A stretch of 64,000 bases of DNA from assembly GCA_001599935.1 (NCBI GenBank), contig BCIJ01000010.1, positions 60,880-124,879 of the forward strand. Reading direction: 5' to 3'. This stretch comes from Holtermannia corniformis (lineage: Eukaryota > Basidiomycota > Tremellomycetes > Holtermanniales). Below, piece after piece: positions 1 to 10,215 of this stretch (position 1 is its first letter; each line of letters starts with the position of its first letter). The translations under genes were made by a program, and so were the position numbers. Below the pieces are notes generated by a model that was given only the letters and a program-made list of their open reading frames with translations, had not been told where the DNA came from and made no database searches.

Positions 1-2084
1 GTTCAATATCGCGCTCATCGTTCTCGGCCTTGACCTGGGCGTCTCTCGCTGCAGCCCTGTCTGCTTTCTCCTTTTTCCTGCGAGCGGCACGTTGCTCGGG
101 TGTCTCGCCGTTGGTAGCAGCTGCTGCGTTGCCCTCGTCTTGGTCCTTCTTGTCTTTTTCACGTCGCGCTTGCCTAGCTTCGGATCGGGCCTTTTCCCGC
201 TCGGCGGCCTCGGCTGCTTTCCTGGCCGCGCGCTGTTCGGGCGTCTCACCAGCGGCCGCCGCTTGCGTGTCTTTCTTCGCATCGGCCTCTTGCTGCTGCT
301 TGATTCTGGCATCGCGCTCTGCTTGACGCGCCTTGTCACGCTCCTCTTTGGCTTTGGCGTGACGAGCTGCACGTTGTTCTGGAGTCTCTCCAGTTGCGGC
401 AGCTGCAGCGTCTGCCTTTGCCTGATCTTCTGCATCCTTCTTGCGCTTTGCCTCGCGCTCGGCTCGACGTTTCTCGCGCTCGGCTTCCAGCTTGGTGGCG
501 GCTTCACTAGGCGGTGCGGGTGTTCCACCGCCTGGCTTGCCTCCGGACGGTTGCTGCGCTTGCTCTCGCTCTTTGCGTCTGCGCTCCTTTTCCGCAGCAG
601 CCTGCTCCTGATCACGCTTGGCTTTGTCTCGAGCCTCTTTTGCTGCTTTGTCTTGGCGCTCCTTTTCGGTTTGCCCAGCGGCAGGCGTTGCCGCTCGCTG
701 CTGTTCACGCGCGGCTTTGTCTCGAGCGTCCTTGGCTTCCTTTTCTTTGCGCTCCTTCTCCTTTTGAGCAGCAGCTGCTCTCTCTTGTTCGCGCTTGGCT
801 TTCTGTCTTGCGTCGTCGCCTTTGGGCGCAGTATTCGGCGGCACGCCCGCATTGTTTGCTTTCTCGCGCTGCTCTTTCTCTTTCTGAGCAGCCGCTGCGG
901 CTGCCGCTCGCTCCTGCTCGCGCTTAGCCTTGTCCCGAGCCTCCTTCGCTTCCTTCTCTTTGCGATCTTTTTCCTTTTGCGCGGCAGCCGCGGCGGCCGC
1001 TCGTTCTTGCTCACGTTTGGCCTTGTCCCTTGCGTCGGCTTCGCTCTTGCTTGTACCTTTTGGCGGGATGCCGGCCTTCTTCTCCTTCTCGCGCCGTTCT
1101 TTCTCCTTTTGCGCGGCCGCTGCGGCTGCCGCGCGCTCCTGTTCGCGCTTTGCTTTGTCTCGAGCGTCCTTGGCTTCCTTTTCTTTACGGTCTTTCTCCT
1201 TTTGCGCGGCAGCAGCTGCAGCTGCTCGGTCTTGCTCACGTTTGGCTTTCGCCCTAGCGTCAGAGTCACCTTTTGGTGCGCCATTTGCTTCTCTCGCGCG
1301 CCGCTCCTTTTCTTTCTGCTCGGCTGCTTTCTCTGCCTCGCGTCTGGCTTTCTCCTTCGCCTCCTTTTCCTTTTGTGCGGCGGCCTTCTCCTGTTCTCTC
1401 TTGGCTTTTTCGCGCGCGTCCTTTTCTTTTTGTCGCTGTTCCGGCGTCTTTTCTCCAGACGGTGCTGCAGCTCCTGCGTTGTTCTTCGGATCTTTCGGGT
1501 TTGCCTTGGGATCCCTCGGCTTGGTGTCTTTGGGTGGTCGATTTGGATCGCTCGGATCGCCCTTGGGTCGCTTTGATGGATCGCCAGACCTGGGCTTTGG
1601 CGCGTCCTTGGATGACTTCTTCTCCTCTGCCCCAAGTCAGCTGCATCACGGTCCCATGCGCGCACTCACCCTCTTTCGCCTTGGTCATCTCTTCCCATGC
1701 CATGTGTAGCCCGACGCAGACCAGCAAGACGAGCAACAAGTCGACAAACGCGGACCACGGGTCTAGTCCGCCCAAGGCGCCCGACTCGAGCGGTACATTG
1801 CCAGTCGTATTTGTCTGCGGCAGAGTATACACTGCGCCCGACGGTAGTGCCTCTTGACAGTCTTCAGGAAAGTACAAGCAGTGGTACGGCTGCAGGTCGT
1901 CATAGTCGTCTCCGTCTTCGTCAAGATAGTCGCCCACGAGATAGTCGTCTTCATAGTACGGCCGCTGCATTGCAATCCCAGGGATCGGCGGAGGTTCGTA
2001 TCCGAGATCCATGCCCGGCGGACCCATCGAGGGGTCCGGCGGCGGCCCATACGCTGGATCGTAGTAGTCCCCGGCGTACTCCAT
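1..2084 (-). CDS. Membrane-anchored Ala/Lys/Glu/Arg coiled-coil protein, cut by the window edge
   Basis: Not a family I recognise. Exon 1 runs from the ATG at 2084 to about 1670. It encodes a Pro/Tyr/Asp-rich acidic N-terminus and one hydrophobic span at about residues 111-129 (FVDLLLVLLVCVGLHMAW). A 43-base intron (about 1627-1669, GTGAGT...GGCAG) joins it in frame to a second exon that stays open to base 1. That exon is a very long run of EKxAKxxRDKAKREQERAAAAAAAQKEKE-like heptads, with interspersed GETPEQRA motifs (at least three copies) and Gly/Pro breaks. No signal peptide is seen, so the protein is probably a single-pass, tail- or internally-anchored protein with a long charged helix on one side. 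The low-complexity codons leave the opposite strand open as well, which produces large false ORFs there. The C-terminus lies outside the window. Confidence 0.7.
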
Positions 2085-2392
2085 GGCTGCAAAGCAAGAG
2101 CATCAACGTTCAACAAGCCTGCGGTCAGTGATAGAGTCAGCACAAAGGACCTCGCAGCGTCAAACACATAAAGGAGCCTGCATCGCACGGCGACCAGGCT
2201 CACAGCCCTCGATCTTGGAAATGGTACAAGCAAGGAATGATACAGTGCGTGAGTTGCGTGATCCGAGCCGGCTCGGAAAGATCGAGGTGCCACCAGGGCG
2301 TTTTGAGCTGTGGAGGATCAGCGGACTGATGGATGGGTCAAGAGGACTCACGGCAACCACCAGGGTTGTTTAAATAGCGCTGAGGACGGTAG
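2085..2392. other. Intergenic, upstream of the coiled-coil gene
   Basis: No convincing coding sequence or RNA gene. It holds the promoter of the coiled-coil gene and the 3' flank of the chitinase, both on the minus strand. Confidence 0.5.
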
Positions 2393-5067
2393 CTACGATG
2401 CCGGATGCCTCCTACTCTACGTGAGCAATGTACGCCTCGTGAAGCAATACTACTCACCGAGGTCCACTCCCAGAACATGACGCCAGCGTTCCAACCCTGC
2501 GCCTGCGCCTGGGAGACACAGGATTGCAACGCGCTAGCGCTCATATAGCCGTTCGTAGCCATGCCGCTATCAAGCGGCTTGCCAATGACAATCTTCTCGA
2601 GCGGAACGCCAGCATACGAGTTGATCTCAAAGACCGAGGTCGAGGGCCACGAGCCACCGGACGAGGTCAGGAGGGAGGTGCAGTCACCGTACACGCCGTC
2701 GCCCTGGTTGTAGAACTGGATGTTGTAGAAGTCGATGCTGTGCTGCTTAGCGAGATTCAGTTGGGAGGCGGGGGACTCACCCGTCGCCGGCCTCCTGGTG
2801 GACCTTGACATATGCACCAGACGGGTAGTTGTTGCCCGACGTGAACCACGGCGCAACCGGTGCTGATCGGATCAGCCTTGGCCGATCGACTGTATCGCGC
2901 AGCACTTACCGTGCGTGATCAGGTAGGGCGATGGCAGCTGCCTGCGCAGCTCTTGTTGGAACTCTGTACCAGCGTCAAACTGATCATTTACATCACTGCC
3001 ACGACGCACCGATCAGCCAGACCTCGGCTTTGTCAGTGTTCATAGCCGCCATGTCTGCACCGAGCGTCAACCACGCCATTTGCTGCACGTATATTCCTAG
3101 ACGCACCCTCGTAGTCAATGTCTACGCCATCGAGGCCATAGTCTTTGACGTATTGCGCGAGGTTTCGAGCCGTCTGCGTTGCGTCGGCACCGTTGGACGT
3201 GGGCGAGTCTGGTCCCGAGCGTAAGCTGACAATCCGAGGCCACGCCATGAGGACACCGCCGGGTGTTCCCAAAGAGCATCGGACTTGACAACTCACCAGT
3301 CGATCCGAAAGCAGACACCATCAGTGCGATCCCAGCAGCGTGATATTCCGCAACCGTTGCAGCGCGGTCCGAGGCTGAGAGCTGTTGCCAAGCGATCGCG
3401 TTCTGCAAAGTTGGATCAGCCAAACTCGGGTTAAGTCAAGGAGAAGACTGACGTCGGCGGGGCCAGAGGTCATCCAGAAAGCTAGGACAAAACGGTTATA
3501 GCTTCCCAGGACGCTAGCGGCTGGAAGAGTCTGTAGCCAGCCTGTGGTAATGTCAGTGCTTGAATAGGTGCCGGGATGATAGGAGACGTACGGTCTGCAT
3601 AGATGACGTGGTGAGGTGCGCTCCAGCTCTGAAGCCCACTGCTGCTTCCGGACCCTGTTGAGCCGGTTGAACTCCCAGGGCCAGCAGACGTAGTTGCGGT
3701 CGCGACCGCAGAAGTTGAAGAAGTACGGTGCTTGCCCCTCCTGCCCGTCGAGGACGAAGACGGGACTGCATCCGCCTGAGCCGAAGCTGACGATTCTGGT
3801 GTCCACCAAGCGCTCGAAGTTGTGGATTCAGGAGTCCACCATGCGCTTGACGAAGTCGATTCGGGGGTCCACCATGCGCTCGTCGATGTGGAAGCCAAAG
3901 CCGAGTCATCGCCGTTACTTTCGGCGCCTCCGAAGAGTGCACCGCCGATGACGGCTGTTGAAGGTGAAGCACTGGCTGTGCTAGAGGTGCTGGCAGAGGT
4001 GGAGGAGGCAGCTGGGGCCGAGGTTGCAGCGCTTGCAGACCAGGCAAACGTCGATGCGGATGCGCTAGGAATTGTCAGCTCGTGTGGCTGGTATGGCTTG
4101 GGAATCTCGAGCTGATCGTGAAGGACGCTTAGACGTCCGAGCTGAAGCACAAGCGACGCATCGTGCGCTTGCGCCCCTTGTGAGCTGGGCATTTGCGAGT
4201 TGAGCAAGTCAAACCGGTGCCGCGGGCAGCAGCATTGACCTGCCGGTGCGCCCTTACATAAATCTCTACGCTCTCCTCCATCCAGCACGGCCGGTCCGGA
4301 TAGGCGAAAGGGACTCACTTCCATCCCTCGATCTCGTCGCAGTACGGTTCCTCGCCGTCCTCGACATCGTCCTCATCTTCCTGCAAGTCGTCGTCTTCGT
4401 CAACCCAGACGTATTCATAGTCGTCCCCGTTGTCTGTGCACGAGTCGCCCGAGTCGGTGGTCGTGTTGGTCGAGACGAGTGCGTTGCCGATGGCACTTGC
4501 GGTCGCAGAAGTGCCGACTGTCGCGGAGGGACTGGCGTGCGTGATGACGACGCTGATGTTGGTGCTGGCAGTGGCGGCGGGTGCGGCGTTGGAGCTGGAG
4601 CTAGCGGAGGCAGCCTGCCATGACCAGATGCAGCCTGTTGCCTGTGGGTCGACCCTGTCAGACGAGTCAGCATGGCTGGGCGGCATGGGTGTCTTTGGCA
4701 AGGAGGCTAACTCACGAGCACACGAGTTCACCAGAACACGTCCTCAGCGTGTTCCATGACCCATTATCGCACCCTGACCCCATCAGCACCCCTTCCTCGG
4801 CATCCCTTTTTCGAATAGGATCGACTCACGCTGAAGGTCCGCGCCGTCGCATCGCCACTCTGCATTGGTGCACCCGGCATCCGAATCACTCCTCGCGAGC
4901 TGCAGCCTGGCATGATGTCTCCTGTGGGTGTTGAGGCGGGGCGAGTGCGGACCGGCTGTGATACACCGAATCAGCTTGCTGCCGGGAAGGAAAGGGGCTG
5001 GAGTAGACTGACCCGACACTGCTGAGAGAGAGAGCAGAAGGGCGAGGGAGGAGACGGGGAAGAGCAT
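2393..5067 (-). CDS. Secreted GH18 chitinase with N-terminal CBM19-like module
   Basis: Begins at 5067 with a clear signal peptide (MLFPVSSLALLLSLSAVSA). After splicing, exons near 4670-4940 give a Cys-rich segment (CTNAEWRCDGADLQRC, then WNTLRTCSGELVC) resembling the fungal chitin-binding CBM19 pattern. Next come a Ser/Thr/Ala linker, an acidic Cys segment and three tandem SAWWTPEST repeats. The GH18 barrel starts near 3600 (VIYAD), continues with FVLAFWMTSGPAD, and carries the catalytic motif DGVDIDYE near 3115-3140, whose final Glu is the expected acid/base. It then has YLITH, DFYNIQFYNQG and a late GVMFWEW strand. At least eight short introns are needed; the boundaries around 4080-4270 are unclear, and the stop near 2393 depends on a last small intron. 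Likely role: secreted hydrolysis or remodelling of cell-wall chitin. Confidence 0.85.
3790..3890 (-). repeat. Triplicated 33-base unit in the chitinase linker
   Basis: Three imperfect in-frame copies encode an 11-residue unit with the core SAWWTPEST. They lie in the Ser/Thr-rich linker between the Cys-rich N-terminal part and the GH18 domain. The paired Trp residues in each unit are unusual for a plain O-glycosylated linker. Confidence 0.8.
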
Positions 5068-5864
5068 GGCGGGCGATACCGGATCGCTGGTGGGTTGGTG
5101 GGGTAAGGCTGGTCGTAAGGGAGAGGATGAGTGATGGTAGGAAGAGAGGAGACGAGGCGAGGGGGGAACGGGTTCCGTCGTCAGAGGATCAAAAAGCGAA
5201 GAATGAGCGACGCGTCGATCGAGCGGATCAACGCGATCCAGGCACGGATCCCTTTCTTCTCAATCCTTGTCGTCCTTGGGGGGCGGCACCGCAGAGAAGG
5301 CATAGACGCCTTCTAGGAGACGATGAGGACGTCGTCAGGAGATCTGGTGGTGAGGTATCAGCAACGCTGGGTCAAGCCGGCTTGACAAACGACGTGGATC
5401 CCGCAGCAGGCCGATCTCGACGATCTCGAGATGCGTGAGAGTCGGCTGACAGCACGGCTCCTGGTCCGCGTCGGCGGTCGAGCTGCTTGCCCGCTGTCGT
5501 CCATCGAGTCGGTAGACACTATCCATCTCGCACGTCCTCTTGTCGTTCATGCTGTGCCTGAGCTTCTCATTTGGCAGCCTGCTTCGGTAGGTCGGGTATG
5601 CGAGATTCCTGGGCGGGGTGTACACTTGGGATGGCATGCGGGGACGATGATCGTTGGATACAAGCAGGAGTGTACAGTTCGTGCGTGCAGTCTGTGCGCC
5701 ATAGGGGTAAAGCTACTCGCGGCCCCAGGGGTCTACCTGTCTGCCGCTGCAGACAGACCAAACTGCGTCCAGTGCAGAGCGATATGGATGATCATAAACA
5801 ACGGTATAGCTTAGAGTAACGGGCGCATGGCGGCAGTGCATGAGCAACTCGCACATCGGCGCGG
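5068..5864. other. Intergenic upstream of chitinase
   Basis: About 800 bases with no supportable gene on either strand; short open frames here lack start context and splice partners. Presumably the chitinase promoter and the 3' flank of the first small CxxC gene. Confidence 0.5.
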
Positions 5865-6110
5865 CTATAGAAAGTGCTCCGGCGGCTCATCGCTGACGTG
5901 CAAGGTTTCACCTCGGCCACCGCACGACTTACACTGCTTGAAGACTGAGACGTGGACGCCAGAGTCTTGGACACGAACATGAGAGAAAAACTTGTTGCAA
6001 TAGGACTGATGTGTGACCTCGGTCAGCAGTGCATTTGCCACGGTGATCTGCAAAGGCGAGATTGTAGGTCGGTCCTGGGCGTTGTCGATAGAGATCGAGT
6101 AGTCGGTCAT
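5865..6110 (-). CDS. Small CxxC protein, family I, copy 1
   Basis: 81 residues from the ATG at 6110; no signal peptide. The C-terminal half reads VTHQSYC, then HVRVQDSGVHVSVFKQC-KSCGGRG. The neighbour at 6612-6866 shares VTHQ(S/T)YC, HV.V and the block SVFKQC..CGGRG, so the two are clear paralogs. The leader just upstream (CACAGT.CACC before ATG) and an ATAAGTCG element about 40 bases upstream are also shared. The spaced His/Cys and CxxC could bind a metal, but no known zinc-finger family is recognised. Function unknown. Confidence 0.65.
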   Translation of the reverse strand: MTDYSISIDNAQDRPTISPLQITVANALLTEVTHQSYCNKFFSHVRVQDSGVHVSVFKQCKSCGGRGETLHVSDEPPEHFL

Positions 6111-6611
6111 GGTGAACTGTGAGACTCAGCACACTGTCTGGCGTTCGACTTATGAATCCGTGTGCGTCGGAGATACATAGCGGTGTTGGAATGTGCGCCG
6201 CCGGCATACCATTTTGTTACACCAGTACCGCAGTGTCCATGCGGACCGCAGGATGCTAGTCACTCTATAGACGGTATGCATCCCAGCTCCGATCCTGCTC
6301 TAGCGCTGGCGTCGTGTTGAGGGTGTCGAGGGTGTTTCCGCCCAAAGCATGACCCAGGACGTGGCTCCAACAGGCCATAAAGTACAATTCGTAGGTAACT
6401 GAACGGAGGGCAGACAAAGAGGAGGAAGGAGAGCTTGCAGCCACCCACGATGATGGCGAAAAGACGTCCCTTTGGCGATTTTGGCGAAACTGCTCGACAT
6501 GCCAAACGACGGAGGCTGCTAGCAACCGTCTAGCGCCTCGATAACACATGCTCTCACCGTCCATCACTCACTTCATACCCAACAGTGCATGAGCAGATAG
6601 CATTTCGACCG
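6111..6611. other. Intergenic, duplicated promoter segment
   Basis: No gene seen. The part near 6276-6310 resembles 7027-7062 (both read AT.CA..CCAGCTCC.ATC.TGCTC-like) at the same distance upstream of the two paralogous genes. The duplicated unit therefore includes the promoter. Confidence 0.5.
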
Positions 6612-6866
6612 CTACATACCCTGATACGTATACGTCGGCACAGTGTTGACAACCGAGATTCCACCTCGTCCACCGCAGGCCAGGCATTGCTTGAAGACTG
6701 AACAGTAGCCGTCCCCCGGATCAACAGTAACATGAGGCTGGCGGTGCTTACTGTCGCAATAGGTTTGATGTGTCACCGGGATCGATTCAATCATTGCCAC
6801 GACCTCCAGGTAATTCGTGAGCGCAGCTTCGTCTGACTGGTATCTGGACTGCGGTTCGGTGTCCAT
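6612..6866 (-). CDS. Small CxxC protein, family I, copy 2
   Basis: 84 residues from the ATG at 6866 (MDTEPQSRYQ...). The open frame continues upstream to 7142, but the start at 6866 is chosen because the copy-1 gene starts at the matching position with the same leader. Motifs in order are VTHQTYC, PHVTV, YCSVFKQCLACGGRGG and a Tyr/Thr tail. There is no signal peptide or membrane segment. Upstream lies TTGATAAGTCGGACGCC, nearly the same as in copy 1. Function unknown; probably a cytosolic or nuclear small protein produced by tandem duplication. Confidence 0.65.
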   Translation of the reverse strand: MDTEPQSRYQSDEAALTNYLEVVAMIESIPVTHQTYCDSKHRQPHVTVDPGDGYCSVFKQCLACGGRGGISVVNTVPTYTYQGM

Positions 6867-7651
6867 GGTGCACTGTGAGACGCTCCGTGCCATTGATGGC
6901 GTCCGACTTATCAACGCGTGGGTCATGGCGGAGATAGGGTCAAAGGTTGCCGGCCATGGTCCGGACTGTACACCTTTAGCTGACATCACGACCGCAGAGT
7001 TGACGCCGATACCGTTCAAGCTGAGACTGTATGGATCGCAGCTCCAATCATGCTCGAGCCCTAGAGCCGCCAACACTGTCACTCCAAAGTCGCCCATCAA
7101 CCTGATCGAGCGGCATCCTTTCAGGTCAAGACCGTGCACCACACGAGGTGCACTGGCGAGATATCAATACTGTGGGACAGTACGTCTGGTATGAACGCGG
7201 CGTCAATCGCGCAATCGCGGCAAGGATGATCTCCTTGTCGTGCGCAGGGATTCCTCGTTCAAGTTTGCTGAAGACATGTCAGGGAGCGACAATGTTCTCA
7301 TTGCAGCTTGTGCTGACCTTTTATGTGTAAACGTCTCAGCTATCTGAGGAGGGAGGGGTTCTCCGCAATGATAGGAGGTTGCGCCTTCGATGTACTCGCT
7401 TCGACTAATGTGCTGATGGAGAAGACCCAAGCGTTCTTCCAGGCTTGATCCATTGTCGATGCGCCATTGTAGATGCGGCAAGCGAACAGAGGCTCATCAG
7501 CCAGCCTTCGGAAGCGTGCTGTTCGCCGACTCGACCGAAGCTGGTGGCGGTGTAGGACCAATTCAGTCCTGTACAACGTCGCTTCCTTCCCTCTGACACT
7601 GCTAGGTCTCAATAGCCTACCTATGATGCATCACTCGTTTCGTCATGAGCT
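6867..7651. other. Intergenic between family I copies
   Basis: Contains the duplicated promoter of copy 2. Several short minus-strand frames between 7200 and 7612 are open but show none of the family motifs. I see no supportable gene. Confidence 0.4.
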
Positions 7652-8217
7652 CTAACGCCACTGCGAAGCCTTAGCTAACAACTGCTGCGAGTGGGACGCA
7701 GGTGTTGAGGGTGTGCGAGCGCCGCATTCCTCGCATTGTCGATATTCGAGCAACTGGGTCTCATCAAACTCGAGTAATTTGAGGTTGTAGAAATGTTCAG
7801 CGCTCTGGGTCGAGCTGTTCACGCTGCAATAAGTTTGATGCTGAAGACCTACTGCGCTTAGCTCACTGCACCTGCCACCTGACCGCTCAACTTTCCTTTA
7901 TATCGCCAACCGTTCTGCTGGGAAGCAGAGGCTGCAGGCGGGGTCGGACTACGGCCCGTGTCGGTCTCTTCAAAGATCATCTGAGTCAGCTGCGATTCAC
8001 TGCGCGCTGCACAAGCCGAGCATTGGCGGAAGACGTTGACCACCCCAAGAACGTCCACTTCGTAATGGACGCTGACCTTGGTCGCTTCAGGGTAGACGTG
8101 TAAGGTACAGTCGCTCTCGTGTGGTAGCCCTTTCTCGCGAGATGCCTCTTCCGCGACGGCGACCCGATGCTTGTTGGCCTCTGACAGGTTCGAGGTATCC
8201 AGCGGCAACGCGGACAT
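7652..8217 (-). CDS. Possible two-module family I protein, splice uncertain
   Basis: The ATG at 8217 opens a 119-codon frame to 7858 (MSALPLDTSN...) with the family pattern HESDC, VSVHYEVD, VNVFRQCSACAAR. Directly downstream, 7652-7850 encodes a second copy of the module without its own start: HQTYC, YNLKLLEFDETQLLEYRQCEECGAR, then a stop at 7652. A GT...CGCAG intron from about 7901 to 7850 would fuse the two in frame, giving a tandem double-CxxC protein, but its donor (GTTGGC) is weak. The alternative is one intact gene of 119 codons (7858-8217) followed by a 5'-truncated pseudogene. Confidence 0.45.
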
Positions 8218-8488
8218 GAGAGTGATCGAGTCGCAGTGTTGAACGTCTCTGACTATTGCAGCTGAAGGCGTCCGCAGCTGTTGCAATTTGTATGAGGGCG
8301 TCAGACGGCGCCTTCGCGACGTAGACAATGGACTTGTTCGTATTCCCGCACAAAGGTGCTGATATGTCAGTCGAAGGCACTCTCCAGGGCGTCTTTGCGC
8401 TTGACAGAGTAGCTCGCGTCCAAACGCTCATCCATGCCCCCCACGACGAGTGCAGGCTACTCTCGTTTTGAGAAATGTCGCAGCGTCG

Positions 8489-8937
8489 GAGCTGTTATCC
8501 CGTAAACGGGCTTTCCGATTACGTAAGCGATTACGGGCAATTTACGGGCGGAAAGCCCGTAATTACGGGCTGCCTGTAAATCCTTACGGGAGCCCGTAAC
8601 CCGTAAGAGGTCTCCCAAGCTCCTACGGGCTTCTACGGGCTCTTACGGGCTCTTACGGGCCTTTTGTGCAAGATTGAGTTGAGCCCAGGCTTTGGGACGC
8701 AGTGTTTGGGACGCACCCTCAAGGGTCCGTAAGCAAGCCTAAGGCCGACACAGCTCATTCATGGTTGCCTATTATGGGCGCCTCATGGGCCACACGGGTC
8801 TCTTAGGGGCAAAGCCCGTAAATTTACGGGAAAGCCCGTAAACCCGTAATTACGCCCGTAACCCGTAAGACCTCTCTGCAGGTCATTTACGGGCTTTTCC
8901 GTAACCCGGAAGCCGCCCGTAAACGGGATAACAGCTC
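8489..8937. mobile_element. MITE-like element made of TTACGGG/CCCGTAA repeats
   Basis: A perfect 15-base terminal inverted repeat, GAGCTGTTATCCCGT at 8489-8503 and its complement at 8923-8937, encloses about 450 bases with no coding capacity. The inside is packed with roughly twenty copies of TTACGGG in both orientations, including perfect palindromes such as GCCCGTAATTACGGGC near 8555, grouped towards both ends. Subterminal repeats plus inverted termini fit a non-autonomous DNA transposon. The flanks (CAGCGTCG and AAGCATTG) match at five of eight positions, which could be a decayed 8-base target duplication as made by hAT elements. Classification is inference. Confidence 0.65.
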
Positions 8938-9210
8938 AAGCATTGTCTCTCGATGCAGCCGACAGCGGTATAGTCATCCTTTCTCGCTTTCTCGAGCTAT
9001 GATGAAGCCGACTTTTGCTCGACAAGGCAGCCACATGGCGCATTTCAGAGCCTTGACGCACGTCAGCATGCTGTGAGTGTCGGTCAACTTGCTCTTGCGT
9101 TCGAAACGTGGGCAATCGCAACTGCTATCGACTTGGTGTTCTACCAGCTTGAACGCTCAGACATGCATACTCATGGTCGCACTGTCACATATGGTGACGA
9201 CGAAAACTCC

Positions 9211-9477
9211 TCATTTTTGATTTAGATGCTTGATGTACGGAGCCGGCTTGCCCATCGTAGAGTACTGTTTACAGAAGGAACAATAATTGAAGATGGCGTA
9301 CGTTGGCAGCCCAGTCTGGACTGACCTCGCTCTATCCACTACGGTTTCGGTGTAATCGTACGGCGAGAACGCGCATGTACCTGTGTGGTTGATGTCGTAT
9401 TCCGCAGCCGTGTTGCAATCTTTTTCAAACTGCTGCGCGTCGTCGAAATCGAGGTGATCGGCGTCGACGTTGGACAT
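9211..9477 (-). CDS. Small CxxC protein, family I, divergent copy
   Basis: 88 residues from the ATG at 9477 (MSNVDADHLDF...). It keeps the family layout: HTGTC in the middle, a beta-like Val/Thr stretch, then YAIFNYCSFCKQ, matching the HxxxC and (F/Y)xxCxxC spacing of the genes at 5865-8217, with little other identity. No signal peptide or membrane segment. It lies on the same strand, on the far side of the MITE-like element. Function unknown. Confidence 0.5.
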   Translation of the reverse strand: MSNVDADHLDFDDAQQFEKDCNTAAEYDINHTGTCAFSPYDYTETVVDRARSVQTGLPTYAIFNYCSFCKQYSTMGKPAPYIKHLNQK

Positions 9478-10215
9478 TGCGGTAAAGCGAACCAGTGGTT
9501 GAGCGGGCGCGGCGCTTCAGCCTTTGAATCGTCAGTGTACTTGCTGGTATTAGCGGATGTAGAAGTACACGGGAGGGACTGCCAAAGGATGCACGGCCAC
9601 TCAAGCGAGGCCGGCAGTCTCATCCCAGACAACGGAGTACGCAATCAGAACAGCCGAGTGTGTTTTTGGAAGTGGCATCTCGTGACCCACATGATATAGG
9701 AGACGGAAGCGCTGGCTCCGCCGCTGTTGCATGGTTGTATAGGCATCTGCAGTCAGCTAGGCCAAGAGACTTTCAGCGCGCGGTTCCGTTGTCGGCCGCC
9801 CGACACTGTGATTGACCATTCCCATACCACGAAAGGAGCCTGCTTGTCTGTGAGATGCAATACACTGCTTCTGCACATCCTACAGTCTCTTGTCCGGTTG
9901 AATGAGCGGTGTGCAGAGCCCAAGCCCGATGCCACTGCCACATTTCCAGTTTCATGTGATTGATCGACATCTCGATATCGACTCGTCCCGTCGCGTCTCG
10001 TCTTCTTCTTGACGATTTCTCACTTTGGCCCGGGCGCGTCGCCAAGGCGATGCAGGATTCGGGCGTAATCACTACCCTCAGAGGGGTCAGCACAACGATA
10101 TCGCCGATTTCCGAGATACGTGTCCGTCGCCTTAAAGGCCGTGCTCCCCCCGCTCTTCCCGTCTTCCCTCCAACCACCACTGGCGACTGCAACTACCGCG
10201 ATCACCACGGCCACC
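9478..10215. other. Intergenic, divergent promoter region
   Basis: Lies between a minus-strand small gene and the plus-strand kinase. No convincing coding sequence was found; short frames here look like chance. Confidence 0.5.

Noticed and set aside
92..1576. Plus-strand open frame of 494 codons
   Set aside because: It is the mirror image of the Lys/Glu/Ala-rich coiled-coil gene on the other strand; its Leu/Phe/Ser/Cys composition is what antisense of such codons gives.
8489..8937. Telomere or CRISPR array
   Set aside because: The heptamer is in both orientations with irregular spacing and lies between inverted termini in the interior of a gene-rich region; there are no uniform spacers, and the organism is a eukaryote.
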